DNA from: Bombyx mori
Lineage: Eukaryota > Arthropoda > Insecta > Lepidoptera > Bombycidae
Reading direction: 5' to 3'
Assembly: GCF_030269925.1 (NCBI RefSeq)
Contig: NC_085121.1
Location: forward strand, 9,379,501 to 9,443,500
DNA length: 64,000 nucleotides
The position numbers and the translations under genes were made by a program. The notes under the pieces were generated by a model. That model had not been told where the DNA came from and ran no database searches. It worked only from the letters and a program-made list of their open reading frames with translations. Every line of letters starts with the position of its first letter. The first letter of the stretch is position 1. Positions 46,067 to 56,505 of the stretch are shown piece after piece.

Positions 46067-47020
46067 GTCCAGCCATAAGTTCTGTTACAAATGAAAATGC
46101 TTTTTTTTAAATGAAGTAATGTAATATTAATAAAATTTATACCTACATATTTATTAAAGTATCAGCAAAAAAAATAATCTATTCGAATGGTCACCTTGTT
46201 CTTTTATACAGACCTTTAATTTGTTTGGCCACGAATCTATGGATTTACGCACTGTTTCCAAGGGAAATTTCGCCACTGCTTGCTCCAAAGATTTTTAAGA
46301 GACTCAATGTGACCTTTAGAGCAGGCCATGTCCTCTAAAACTGACCATAATTTTAAGTCTAAAGGGTTGACGTCTGGGCTAGATGAGGGCCAGACTTCAG
46401 CTCTTATAAAGTCCGGAACGTTATTTTCAAGCCAGGCTTGGGTAGTTCGTGTCTTATGACCAGGTGCAGAGTCCTGATGGAAAGTCCACGGTATATATTC
46501 TTAAAAAAAAATTGCTGACTCCTTAATGATGATAACCACGTTGTACCTATCCGGCCACTTGAGCAGCTTCTTTAGAACTGTGAGCGTACACTTTATCATT
46601 TTGCCTATTGTGTATAGTGTTTTTCAATCGTGAAAAATTTTTCATCGGTGAAGAGGAAATTTCTGTGCCTTTGCAATTCTAACAGCACGCGGCTGGCCCC
46701 TATCTTTTCTTGTCTTCGACAGACGAAGTGTTGTTATATCTGTTGATAGTACGATGTGCGAACATACGGCTGATATATCTTTGGAACTGTCTGGAATATA
46801 ACTGACCACTTCATACCCACTTTGTACAAGGCGATCACAACAATCCTATTTTCTTTAACACCCCATTCCATATTTTAATTTGATAATGAACATGAAAAAA
46901 TATGTGAAATGGCGCAAAGTCGAAAGAAGTTTTTAGAATAATATACGTGTTCCAAATTCAAAATGATTAAAAAGTTGAAAAAAAAGAAAAGTTTTTATGT
47001 AACAGTATTTATGGCCAGAC
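46067..47020 (-). mobile_element. Degenerate D,D37D Tc1/mariner element
   Basis: The ends are inverted repeats matching at 19 of 23 bases (GTCCAGCCATAAGTTCTG on the left, GTCTGGCCATAAATACTG on the inverted right). TA flanks both sides (46065-46066 and 47021-47022), the expected Tc1/mariner target duplication. It encodes a broken transposase on the minus strand. Confidence 0.85.
46180..46871 (-). pseudogene. D,D37D transposase, broken
   Basis: Start MEWGVKENRIVVIALYKVG at 46871 matches the DNA-binding N-terminus of this transposase group. An internal deletion removes most of the middle. FLFTDEKFFTIE keeps the first catalytic Asp, TFHQDSAPGHKTRTTQAW the second, and SSSPDVNPLDLKLW the third. 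Exactly 37 residues lie between the second and third Asp, the spacing of the Bmmar1 (mori)/maT-type D,D37D group. Frameshifts and stops follow in the C-terminal tail. Inactive, but its ends could still be bound by a related transposase. Confidence 0.8.
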
Positions 47021-47171
47021 TAGTTATAACTGGGACTTACAACTCATGTCTCAAGGTGAGTGGCGGCATTTATGTAGTTGATATCTATTAGTTCCTGTAA
47101 CTACTGAACACTGGGTGTACCATGAGCTCGTTCAGCTAAGCAATAAAAAAATGCTGACGTCGTTGTTTGTT

Positions 47172-47613
47172 GAAGTCGTCGTGGCCTAAAGGATAAGACG
47201 TCCGGTGCATTCGTATCGAGCGATGCACTGGTGTTCGAATCTCGCTGGCGGGTACCAATTTTTGTAATGAAATACGTACTGAACAAATGTTCACGAAAGA
47301 CTTCCACGGTGAAGGAATAACATCGTGCAATAAAAATCAAACCCGCAAAATTATAATTTGCGTAATTACTGGTGGTAGGACCTCTTGTGAGTCCGCACGG
47401 GTAGGTACCACCGCCCCGCCTATTTCTGCCGTGAAGCAGTAATGCGTTTCGGTTTGAAGGGTGGGGCAGCCGTTGTGACTATACTGAGACCTTAGAACTA
47501 TATCTCAAGGTGTGTGGCGCATTTACGTTGTAGATGTCTATGGGCTCCAGTAACCACTTAACACCAGGTGGGCTGTGAGCTCGTCCACACATCTAAGCAA
47601 TAAAAATAAAAAC
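47172..47613 (+). mobile_element. Bm1 SINE, full length
   Basis: The best-preserved copy in the window: TGAAGTCGTCGTGGCCTAAA and GGATAAGACGTCC (A-box region), GGTGTTCGAATCTCGC (B-box region), linker, body, ATCTAAGCAATAAA and A-rich tail. It starts about 20 bp after the tail of the older Bm1 at 45950-47151. Confidence 0.95.
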
Positions 47614-49410
47614 TTGCTATGACGACTGTTTTTCATGGATCGAACTGAAGTTGCGGTGAAAATTGATGACACGTTGACAGTGTAAACGTGTGCAGGACTT
47701 GTGTTGGTTGGCTAAAATGTTTGGCCGTCACGACTACGATGGGAAAATACATGTATTTTTTATCTATCTTCTATGATCTATCTGCCTCCGATTTCCTACC
47801 CTGACCAAAGATATATATTATTCTGCTTAAAAGGGTTGCTTCAACCATTCTGTCTGTTTCTACCGTGAAGTAAATACGTATCCCGGAGGTCGGGATATCA
47901 ATTATTCCACAGCAATCGACCGACCTTTGATACTTCGTCAATCTCTTAGTGTACGGTAAAAATCATTTAGTGGTATCTATAATCTAGGCTTAAAAAAAGG
48001 AGGTGAGCCGTAAACAGATATCCACGCAAATTCAAGACAGTTATTGTATAAAACAATGAAATGTATGTAAAGAAAAACCTATAGTATTATTTAAAACACT
48101 TTCGTTTAAAAAAAAATTGTTTCTTAGACCCAGTCACTCACCTGTCTATCACTCTGTGAAGAGAAGTATGTATGTATGTATGTAATATATTTATTCATAA
48201 GAAGTTACACTTACATTCAAAACATGCCCCGCAAAACTGCTTATGCAGTTTGACTGCAGGTAACTCGCTTTATACAAACATAGTAGTTCAGTTTTTCATT
48301 GTATTATAATATTGTTTAAAATATTAATTAAAAAAAATATTTAAGGGCTTTATATGTGTTTTTCCTATTATATTAAAGAAACCATAATTAAGTCTTTTAT
48401 TATTCATTAATTCTGTAGTATTTCATATCATTATATTATTATGTATTATAGTTTCATAAAATTTAAAATAACACTCGTTAATATGTATTAATTGGATTAT
48501 GTTCAAGTTGCTTGGATCAAGTCTTGAAGTTGCTGAAAATTAAGTTGAAAAATTGCGTTATATAGATAGATACAGGTCAAGCTAATAGAAACCTGTTAAT
48601 CAAAGGTGACATCTTCAATGGAGTAGTTGGGGATACGGATAGAATTTTGTGTTTTTTGTAAAGATAAAGAAAACGTATTTTATCTAGGAAAAGTGTTTTT
48701 GTTTCCAAAATACGGGTAAACATATTTACATGAAACAAAACTGTTTTGTTTTGAAATTAATCTCGCCGCTACACTGTGGTTTTAGCTTCGAGAGAAGCTA
48801 AATAAGATACATAATGAAAAAATAAAACGTCTAACATTTTGCTATTGTTACATTATTATCTGAGTATTAACAATCTCTGTAGCTTAAAAATCTTCTGGAA
48901 ACTTAATTAGAGTCTTATTTAATTGATTAGCTTCTCTTTGTTATTACTTGATTCCTAAGAAAAATCTTTAACATCAGACAATATTATTTGTTTATATTAA
49001 TGGTTTCCTTGGTGCAGAACCACATATTTACGAAAAAGTACACCTAGTCTCAAAATGTCATATCGTTAACAAAGGTACAGATTTCAACCGGAAATTGAAT
49101 ACAGACCCGTTGTCCAATAGAATCACTATTAATTTCATTCTTTGTTGATATTTCTAAAGAGCACGCTTAAATGTTGATTTGTCTAAACATCACGTCAACT
49201 GTATGTATGTAAGTAAAATATGCATGTGGAATATTTAATCATGTCGGATCTAGAGAACGCTCTGCTAACAGCAATCTGACTTTGTAGCCAACATTGCTTT
49301 TACCACTTTGTGTACTTTCTAACTTATATTGGGTCATGACTGTGTGTATTCATTTCTCATGAAATAGTAATGAGATTTTAGATTTCTATTTTTTCTATTT
49401 TAGCTTTTTT
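47614..49410. other. AT-rich DNA, no gene seen
   Basis: A GTAT microsatellite at 48166-48182. A very decayed Bm1 may lie at 47830-48015. Otherwise nothing. Confidence 0.4.
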
Positions 49411-49436
49411 AATAATAATAATAATAATAATAATAA
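49411..49436. repeat. (TAA)n microsatellite, left of Dong
   Basis: About nine AAT/TAA units immediately before the first unique base of the retrotransposon. The repeat resumes at 53556-53575 on the other side, so the element sits inside a TAA array. Confidence 0.95.
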
Positions 49437-52400
49437 GCTCCCTAAAATCCTACCTTACGTCCGAGGCGAACATCTGTCCACGTGGGGAGCGGAAACGCGT
49501 ACTATCGAAACTTACGCGGCTAACAAGGTAAAGGTAACCCATTAATATGGAGACAAGACTAAAAAGAAAATTGAGAGGGCCGCTTCCCGGGGGCGATCGC
49601 CGGGGCACACCTGGAGCTGGCGCTGGGTGTTCCAGCATAGGATCCGTCAGCGGCGGAGAGTTGAGCAGGCGGGCTCTCGCCGGGGATTTACAACCCGAAA
49701 ATGCTACAGCCGCCAACAGAAATCACGATGTAGAAAGTAGGAGCAATAGCCCATGTGAACCTTACAGCCCGAGTACCGGTTCATACAACCCCTCGGTACA
49801 ATCATCACCATCATCCTCGGGTCATAGAGGCTCACCAACGTCGACTATGGATGTTGCGCAGGGGGCGAATGCCTTTTTACCTGCGTCCACCAAAGCTGGC
49901 AAAACAAGGGTGCGCATGAAATGGAGCAGAGAAGTAAACCTATTTATCATGCGCACCTACTACTACGTCACTAAATTAGAAACTGATCTGACTATTTACA
50001 GAAAAAAGCTGCATGAACATTTTTCACTAAAATACCCTAATGTAATAATTTCACAGCAAAGAATATCTGACCAAAAAAGGGCAATAGAAAGAAATAAACT
50101 ACTATCTCAAGAAACCCTAGACCGACTAAAAGAGGAAGTGAGAAAACAGCTCGAAGACGAACAAACCAATAATGTTGAAAATGAAAAATTAAATTCAGAA
50201 ACATATTCACACGAATATACGACACTTACTCCACAAACTATTTTAACGAAGAAAACACAGCAACATACAAATATTATCTCTAGCACACAGACCTCTCATT
50301 CATCCACTCAAACCGAATCAATAACTCTGCTGTTAGAAAATGAAGTCGATATTTTAAATACTAACCCCACAGAAGGGGCAACACAGACACAAGAAGTTAA
50401 AGATAAATTTGAAACGAATTTAACAATGTACTCAGGCATGGACCCTAAAGCAAGGCCGCCATTGCCTAAACTTAAATATAGCTCTAAGCTAAATGAACTG
50501 ATACGTCTATTTAATAATGACATACTTGTAGATTACATCTCACCAGACACACAACTATCAGATGTACATACATTAACATATTGCACCGCCGTAACTATTT
50601 CGGAACAACTAAAATATAAAATTATAGCAATAGAAGGAAACGCGAGACATAAAAAAAACTTCAAACCACCGTGGCAACAAAGATTGGAGAAGGATATAGC
50701 AAAATTGAGAGCAGATATTGGTAAACTGACCCAATACATAAATAATAATAGATCTAAAAAAGTAGTCCAAAGCGTTGAACAAATATTTAAAAACACTAAA
50801 ATACACACATCACACGAAAATGGCAATAAAAAATCTCAAGAATTTTTAGACACACTGAAACAAAAATTAGCTCTAAAAGCCCACAGACTAAAAAGATATA
50901 ACAACTCACAGAAACGAAAGAATGAGAACACTATATTTCTAACAAATGAAAAACTATTCTACAGAAACCTAATAAAGCCGAAAACTGATCGAGACAATAG
51001 TAATATAGATATACCAACAGCAGAACAATTGGAAATGTATTGGGCTAAGTTATGGGAAAATAGTGCAAAACATAATGACAAAGCAAATTGGATTACTGAA
51101 GAAAAAGAAAGATGGGATACAATAGAAGAAATGCAATTTGATGACGTGACAGAGGAAGAAATAACTACTATAACAGCTAGACTACATAACTGGAAATCCC
51201 CAGGTATAGATAAAATCCATAATTTTTGGTTTAAAAAACTAATTTGCTTACACAAAACAATAGCCAAAAATCTAACAGATATTATCTCTGGAAATCAAAG
51301 TATTCCCGAATTCATAGCGACAGGAATCACTTATATGATACCAAAAGGTGACTTCTCTATAGAAGCATCCCAATATCGACCAATTACATGCCTTCCGACT
51401 ATTTACAAAATTTTAACAACAGTTATTACAAAGAAAATAAATTCACATATAGAACACAATAATATCTTAGCTGAAGAACAGAAAGGGTGTAGACGAGGCC
51501 ACATGGGCTGCAAGGAACAGCTAATTATAGACTCAACCATCATGAAACACGCCACCACAAAAAATAGAAATTTACACTGTACATATATTGACTACAAAAA
51601 AGCTTTTGATAGCATCCCACATTCATGGCTGATCCAAGTCCTAGAAATCTACAAAATTAACCCTATAATAATAAGCTTCCTACGCAATATCATGACACAT
51701 TGGCAAACCACACTTAAATTAAAAAACCCTCCTAATTTTGTAACAACACGACAAATAGCCATAAAAAAGGGTATTTACCAAGGTGATTCTCTCAGCCCTT
51801 TGTGGTTTTGCCTCGCCTTGAACCCACTATCCCATCAATTGCATAATGACCGGGCGGGATACCGCATTAAACAACAAGATAACACCGAAACAATAATATC
51901 ACACCTGATTTATATGGACGACATTAAATTATACGCAAAAAATGACAAAGAAATGAAAAAGTTAATAGATACTACCACGATATTCAGCAACGACATCAGT
52001 ATGCAATTTGGACTTGATAAATGTAAAACCGTACATATAATAAAAGGAAAAGTCCAACCCGGTGATTATACAATAGATGACACAAACACAATAACGGCGA
52101 TGGAACCAAGTGACCTTTATAAATATCTGGGCTTTCAGCAGCTCAAAGGACTCGATCATATAACAATAAAGCAATCATTAACTTCAGAGTACAAAAAACG
52201 TATCAATGCCATTTGCAAAACGAAATTATCTGGAAAACATCTTATAAAAGCACTGAACACCTATGCAATACCCATTCTAACCTACTCATTTGGAATAATA
52301 AAATGGAGCAAAACTGACATAGAACAAATAGAACGCATAACAAGGACTACATTAACAAAACACAATAATCTTCATCCAAAATCTGCAATAGAAAGATTGA

Positions 52401-53555
52401 CAATTAAAAGACAAGACGGGGGTAGAGGCATGATAGATATTTGGCATCTATGGCGTAAACAAATACACAGCTTAAAAACATTTTTCTACATAAAATCAGA
52501 TTTAAGTGAAATTCACAGAGCCATAGCACAAAATGATAACAACTACACACCGCTAAATCTCAAACAAAAAGAACTAATAGATAATACAGAAAACCTAAGA
52601 AATAGAAACCCACAAAAAGACATGGAAGAAAACTGGAAGAAAAAAGCGCTACATGGACGACACCCTCATGACCTAAGCCAATCTCACATAGACAGCAAGG
52701 CATCAAACATGTGGCTCAAAACAGGAAGTCTGTTCCCCGAAACGGAAGGATTTTTAATTGCCATACAGGACCAAGTAATAAACACAAAAAATTACAGAAA
52801 ATATATTATTAAAGATCCCACTATTAGAGACGATAAATGCCGCAAATGCAACACCCAGCCAGAAACAATACAGCACATAACTGGAGCATGTTCAACCCTT
52901 ACACAGACAGATTACACTCACAGACACAACCAACTTGCTAATATTATCCATCAACAACTGGCTCTCAAACATAAATTGATACAAAATATAAACACACCGT
53001 ACTACAATTATAAACCACAAACCGTTCTTGAAAATGACTCCTGTAAACTTTATTATGATCGCGCTATTCTTACCGATAGGACGATTCACTACAATAGACC
53101 GGATATCACTTTACAAGATAAAAACAATAAAGTCACCTACATTATTGACATTGCAGTCCCGAATACCCACAACATTCAAAAAACGTTTACAGAAAAGATG
53201 ACAAAATACACAGAACTTAAAGAAGAAATAGTTAGAATTTGGAAACAGAAAAAAGCATACATAGTCCCAATAATAATCTCAACCACTGGAGTTGTCCCAA
53301 ACCACATCCACAACAGCTTAAAGCTTCTAGATTTAAAAGATAACATATTTATTTCACTACAAAAGGCAGCTATCCTAAATACATGCAGAATAGTGAGAAA
53401 GTTTATGCAGCTTGAAGAAAACCAAACTTACTACACGCAATAAAAACTAGCATAATTATTAACTCATAACTAATGTATATTACTTGGCCAAAAGCCCGTA
53501 TATACAGTTCCACCGGCTCTGTCGACAGACTGAACTGAGAAAGGGGAAACATATG
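49437..53555 (+). mobile_element. Dong-type (R4 clade) non-LTR retrotransposon, apparently full length
   Basis: About 4.1 kb of unique sequence beginning GCTCCCTAAAATCC directly after one TAA array and ending AAACATATG directly before another. It has a 110-bp 5' UTR, one 1298-codon ORF and a 112-bp 3' UTR, with no poly(A) tail. Insertion in TAA repeats and a single ORF with a C-terminal restriction-like endonuclease are features of the Bombyx Dong element and its R4 clade. No truncation is evident. Confidence 0.9.
49547..53443 (+). CDS. Dong/R4-clade ORF: reverse transcriptase plus restriction-like endonuclease
   Basis: An uninterrupted 1298-residue protein that would nick target DNA and reverse-transcribe the element's RNA at the nick. 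Residues 1-120 are Ser/Pro/Gly-rich and probably disordered. Around 123-175 lies KWSREVNLFIMRTYYY with spaced aromatics, resembling the Myb-like DNA-binding region of R2/R4 proteins. The reverse transcriptase spans roughly 540-960, with YIDYKKAFDSIPHSW (catalytic Asp near 682), GIYQGDSLSPLWF (near 742), YMDD (789-792) and YLGF. A CCHC knuckle (C-x2-C-x8-H-x4-C, starting at 1098) precedes the endonuclease motif RPD (1184-1186) ... D1201 ... KY (1220-1221). All expected catalytic residues are present. The start was chosen as the first ATG in frame, 110 bp after the TAA junction. The coding strand is strikingly A-rich, unlike the GC-rich R1-like fragment in this window. Confidence 0.93.
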   Translation: METRLKRKLRGPLPGGDRRGTPGAGAGCSSIGSVSGGELSRRALAGDLQPENATAANRNHDVESRSNSPCEPYSPSTGSYNPSVQSSPSSSGHRGSPTSTMDVAQGANAFLPASTKAGKTRVRMKWSREVNLFIMRTYYYVTKLETDLTIYRKKLHEHFSLKYPNVIISQQRISDQKRAIERNKLLSQETLDRLKEEVRKQLEDEQTNNVENEKLNSETYSHEYTTLTPQTILTKKTQQHTNIISSTQTSHSSTQTESITLLLENEVDILNTNPTEGATQTQEVKDKFETNLTMYSGMDPKARPPLPKLKYSSKLNELIRLFNNDILVDYISPDTQLSDVHTLTYCTAVTISEQLKYKIIAIEGNARHKKNFKPPWQQRLEKDIAKLRADIGKLTQYINNNRSKKVVQSVEQIFKNTKIHTSHENGNKKSQEFLDTLKQKLALKAHRLKRYNNSQKRKNENTIFLTNEKLFYRNLIKPKTDRDNSNIDIPTAEQLEMYWAKLWENSAKHNDKANWITEEKERWDTIEEMQFDDVTEEEITTITARLHNWKSPGIDKIHNFWFKKLICLHKTIAKNLTDIISGNQSIPEFIATGITYMIPKGDFSIEASQYRPITCLPTIYKILTTVITKKINSHIEHNNILAEEQKGCRRGHMGCKEQLIIDSTIMKHATTKNRNLHCTYIDYKKAFDSIPHSWLIQVLEIYKINPIIISFLRNIMTHWQTTLKLKNPPNFVTTRQIAIKKGIYQGDSLSPLWFCLALNPLSHQLHNDRAGYRIKQQDNTETIISHLIYMDDIKLYAKNDKEMKKLIDTTTIFSNDISMQFGLDKCKTVHIIKGKVQPGDYTIDDTNTITAMEPSDLYKYLGFQQLKGLDHITIKQSLTSEYKKRINAICKTKLSGKHLIKALNTYAIPILTYSFGIIKWSKTDIEQIERITRTTLTKHNNLHPKSAIERLTIKRQDGGRGMIDIWHLWRKQIHSLKTFFYIKSDLSEIHRAIAQNDNNYTPLNLKQKELIDNTENLRNRNPQKDMEENWKKKALHGRHPHDLSQSHIDSKASNMWLKTGSLFPETEGFLIAIQDQVINTKNYRKYIIKDPTIRDDKCRKCNTQPETIQHITGACSTLTQTDYTHRHNQLANIIHQQLALKHKLIQNINTPYYNYKPQTVLENDSCKLYYDRAILTDRTIHYNRPDITLQDKNNKVTYIIDIAVPNTHNIQKTFTEKMTKYTELKEEIVRIWKQKKAYIVPIIISTTGVVPNHIHNSLKLLDLKDNIFISLQKAAILNTCRIVRKFMQLEENQTYYTQ

Positions 53556-53575
53556 TAAATAATAATAATAATAAT
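53556..53575. repeat. (TAA)n microsatellite, right of Dong
   Basis: TAAATAATAATAATAATAAT directly follows the element's 3' end. Because target and flank are the same simple repeat, no exact target duplication can be measured. Confidence 0.95.
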
Positions 53576-54110
53576 GTTTTTATTTCAAGTATCCATGACT
53601 CATATAAATTGTTAATAAGACTTAGACCTATGTTAGTATTTATATTTACATCACAATGAATTACTGTGGTAACATCCCATGGGAGATGGCACATTTCTTA
53701 ATGAGAAAGAGAACGAGAAGATTTTAGCTGCTATTCATTTAAAAAAAGGCATGGTTATTGTGGGATAGCACGTAATAGTGGAGAATATAATAATAAAAAT
53801 ATATTAAAAACATATTATAATTATGTTTTTAATAAGTAAATAGTTTTTTTAACACGCTTTTATGGGCTGAGTTTGTATGTATGTTTAAATGTAACGTCAT
53901 TGTCATCCAAGAAGTCCGATTCAGTTGAAAATTTGCGTACACAGCGGAAAGACGACAACACCATAATTTTATAACTTCGCTTTAATATCGTGACCAGTAT
54001 CAACAGAATAAAAAAGATATAAAGTTTTAGTTTGTTTTGCTATTTAAACGTGTTTTTTTCTGTTATTAAAACTACATATATTAATACAGTGTGGTCTTGT
54101 TATTATCAGG
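53576..54110. other. AT-rich DNA, no gene seen
   Basis: Nothing recognisable. Confidence 0.45.
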
Positions 54111-54918
54111 TTTTTTTTGTTTTTTTTTATTGCTTAGGTAGGTGGACGAGCTCACATCCCACCTGGTGTTAAGTGGTTACTGGAGACATCCACAACGTAA
54201 ATGCGCCACCCACCTTGAGATATAAGTTCCAAGGTCTCGAGTATAGTTACAACGGCTGCCCCACCTTTCAAACCGAAACGCACTGCTTCACGGCAGAAAT
54301 AGGCAGGGTGGTGGTACCCACCCGCGCGGACAAGAGGTGAATCCATTTACGGATACCCGGTCGAGGGGGGTAACGGACCGGGTTATGTCGGACTCCGGCG
54401 CCTCCTGAGAGGAAGAAGGGGAGAAGAGAAGGGCCGAGGTCCTTCACCTCCCCCAATTTCTCACAGGAGACTACGCCTTGAAAAAGGCGCGCGAAGCACT
54501 TGCCCCGCAGAACGACTACCAACTAAACCCCATCGAGCCCCACCACTCCGACTCCACGAAACCCACGGTACCGCACAGTGCGCGCCGAAGGCTCGCCGTC
54601 GCCGGTACCCATCCTGTTAATAGGACGGCACTCCATCCCCGGGAAAATCCCGCAGGACGTCGTCTCGGAGACACACCGTGAGCGGTGCACAGGAGCCACC
54701 TTGCGCCGCCTCACCACCGGACTAACAGCCGAGTACCGGGCACCCCCGCACCCGGCACCCGACAGCCCCTACGGGAGATGAACGGGAGCTTCGCGCCCGT
54801 GCCGCCCACTCCGCCTTCTTCGCTGAGAAGCCGAAGAGGGATCCCACTCCCTTTCGCGCTCCTCAGCAGGGTGGTGGTACCCACCCGCGCGGACTCACAA
54901 GAGGTCCTACCACCAGTA
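54111..54918 (-). mobile_element. Bm1 SINE split by a GC-rich insertion
   Basis: The minus-strand Bm1 tail and body occupy 54111-54331, and its 5' edge reappears at 54866-54918 (ending ACCACCAGTA). The segment GCAGGGTGGTGGTACCCACC plus nine more bases is present on both sides of the insertion (54303-54331 and 54866-54894). Confidence 0.85.
54332..54865. mobile_element. Unclassified GC-rich insertion in Bm1
   Basis: 534 bp of GC-rich sequence with Bm1 sequence directly repeated for 29 bp at its edges, so it was inserted with a long target duplication. It has no poly(A) or poly(T) end, no terminal inverted repeats and only short open frames (up to about 100 codons at 54685-54993, running out of the element). 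Composition resembles R1-clade LINE fragments such as 13187-13854. It may be a piece of a LINE, but no protein motif is visible. Confidence 0.6.
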
Positions 54919-55743
54919 ATAATTTTTCATCGGTCCTATAACCAGAACACATTGATACTTGAAACTGGAATGCGCTGCATTTTTGGGAGATAAGTTTGAA
55001 ATAAGAAGATCTGACTGACATAGTCGGACAATAACGGTCATGAAGTCAAGATTGTTTCCTGGCAGAAATAGTCTAGTTCATATTCACAAAAAGCGTTTTC
55101 GGTCTATAGATAGACACGGTAGATACAAGTTATAAATCACGCACTTTTTACTCGAAGGGAAATTAAGGATGGCCACGAAACTTCACTATCAAGCACGGGA
55201 CGGTAATTAATTGCTATCAAATCTATTTTCGTTCAAGGACGTGTCGTAAATAACACTAGTATTATGGAAAGTTAAAACGATGAAACGTTCGTCTAGTTAT
55301 ATAAATATTTAGTGATTTCTGTTAAAAGTAACTAAATAATAACAAAAACAAAACTACATATACGAATATGTTACGTTTAGATTGGGAAAATCTATTTTTA
55401 CTAGAGCATTGTATCGAGAGGTGAAAGGCTATTTTTGGTCTGAGCGACATTTTTGCATGTTTACAGGAGAGCCATTTAAAGTTTAAAATTTGGAAAAATA
55501 CCACGACAATAAAACTTTTTCACCTGAGGTAAACATACTAGAAGTTCAATTAAAAACATCAAACTGTTGATGCTAATACTAAATAAAACGAAACCGTAAT
55601 TACAAAGATAAATGTCGCATATTAAGCGAAATGGCCTTTCACCCCTCAATATTATCATTAAGCGAAACGAAGGAATGTTTTGTAAATAGACTATTTGAGT
55701 TTCAAAGCAATCCACTGTCAAAACCTCCAGGCGATTATGACGA
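54919..55743. other. AT-rich DNA, no gene seen
   Basis: Two minus-strand frames (55322-55504, 55476-55760) are AT-rich and match nothing recognisable. Confidence 0.45.
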
Positions 55744-56207
55744 TAATTACATCCATCCATACTAATATTTTATTTATTCGATCTCGAATTAGAACTCGTT
55801 GAATATTATCAATTTAGAAATGTAAGCAATTGTCAAATTATAGTTTGTTCCAGTGTGGTTAAATTCTGGCGAATGTGAAATTTGTCGAACGTGTGGCCTG
55901 CACTGCCGACCATAATTACATCCATCCATACTAATATTGATAATACTGAATTATAATACTGAGCCGCAGACCGGGCTCAGTGGTGTAGATTGGGAGAGGC
56001 CTATGCCCAGCAGTGGACGACTGTGGGCTGTTGATGATGATGATGATGATGATACTAATATTTTATTTATTCGATGTCCAATTATAACTTGTTGAATATT
56101 ATCAATTTAGAAATGTAAGCAATTGTCAAATTATAGTTTGTTCCAGTGTGGTTAAATTCTGGCGAACGTGAAATTTGTAGGACGTATTATAGGCCTACAC
56201 CGCCGAC
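55744..56207. repeat. 169-bp tandem duplication, second unit interrupted
   Basis: Unit 1 (55744-55912) starts TAATTACATCCATCCATACT and ends CTGCCGACCA. Unit 2 starts the same way at 55913, is interrupted by the LINE tail at 55939-56051, and resumes to about 56207. The two units differ at a few positions. Confidence 0.8.
55939..56051 (+). mobile_element. 5'-truncated RTE-like LINE tail
   Basis: Contains CCGGGCTCAGTGGTGTAGAT and TGGGAGAGGCCTATGCCCAG, ends in (TGA)n, and is flanked by 11-bp repeats ATACTAATATT (55928-55938, 56052-56062). Very similar to the end of 39055-39248. Confidence 0.75.
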
Positions 56208-56347
56208 CACCATCCTGCCTATGTTTACCGCGAAATAGTTATACGTCCCAGTTTGAAAAATGGGAAAGCTGTACAATTCAATTGAGACTGCGACCGCATG
56301 TCTCACGGTGGCTAGAGGCATATACGTTGTGATGTTTATGGACTGAA
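56205..56347 (+). repeat. Bm1 SINE, heavily diverged
   Basis: CACCATCCTGCCTATGTTTA, GTCCCAGTTTGAAAAATGGG and TGTCTCACGGTGGCTAGAG in Bm1 order, ending in a short A-run. Confidence 0.6.
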
Positions 56348-56356
56348 AAAAAAATT

Positions 56357-56505
56357 CTGATCCGCTGGCAGATTCAGTGAAGCGCTACTCTTGTAGGGTT
56401 AGTGTTGGCAAACTCTCTTAACTTGAGCTTGTGAGCTCACCTACCCGTCTGGGATAGCTGGAATAGCTCCTTAGGCAACCAGCGATTAGACAGGGGAAAA
56501 AAACT
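56357..56505 (-). repeat. Interspersed repeat A, copy 4, minus strand
   Basis: Reverse complement gives GCCTAAGGAGCTATTCCAGC, GTGAGCTCAC and GAGAGTTTGCCAACACTA, matching 16330-16410. Confidence 0.6.

Larger units (their letters stand above)
45950..47151 (+). mobile_element. Old Bm1 SINE interrupted by a Tc1/mariner element
   Basis: The Bm1 5' half (45950-46066; GTGAGTCCTTATGAGTAGGT, GAAGTAATGCGTTTCGGTTT) continues as the 3' half at 47021-47151 (ACTCATGTCTCAAGGTGAGT, CAGCTAAGCAATAAA). The two halves together give one diverged Bm1 split by the 954-bp element at 46067-47020. Confidence 0.8.

Noticed and set aside
47172..47300. tRNA-like sequence with A- and B-box-like motifs
   Set aside because: It is the 5' part of the Bm1 SINE and does not fold into a complete tRNA gene. 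The same applies at 8251, 18899 and 40291.
50037..53089. Several minus-strand ORFs of 60-100 codons under the Dong ORF
   Set aside because: Shadows of the A-rich coding strand, hydrophobic by composition, without start context or domains.
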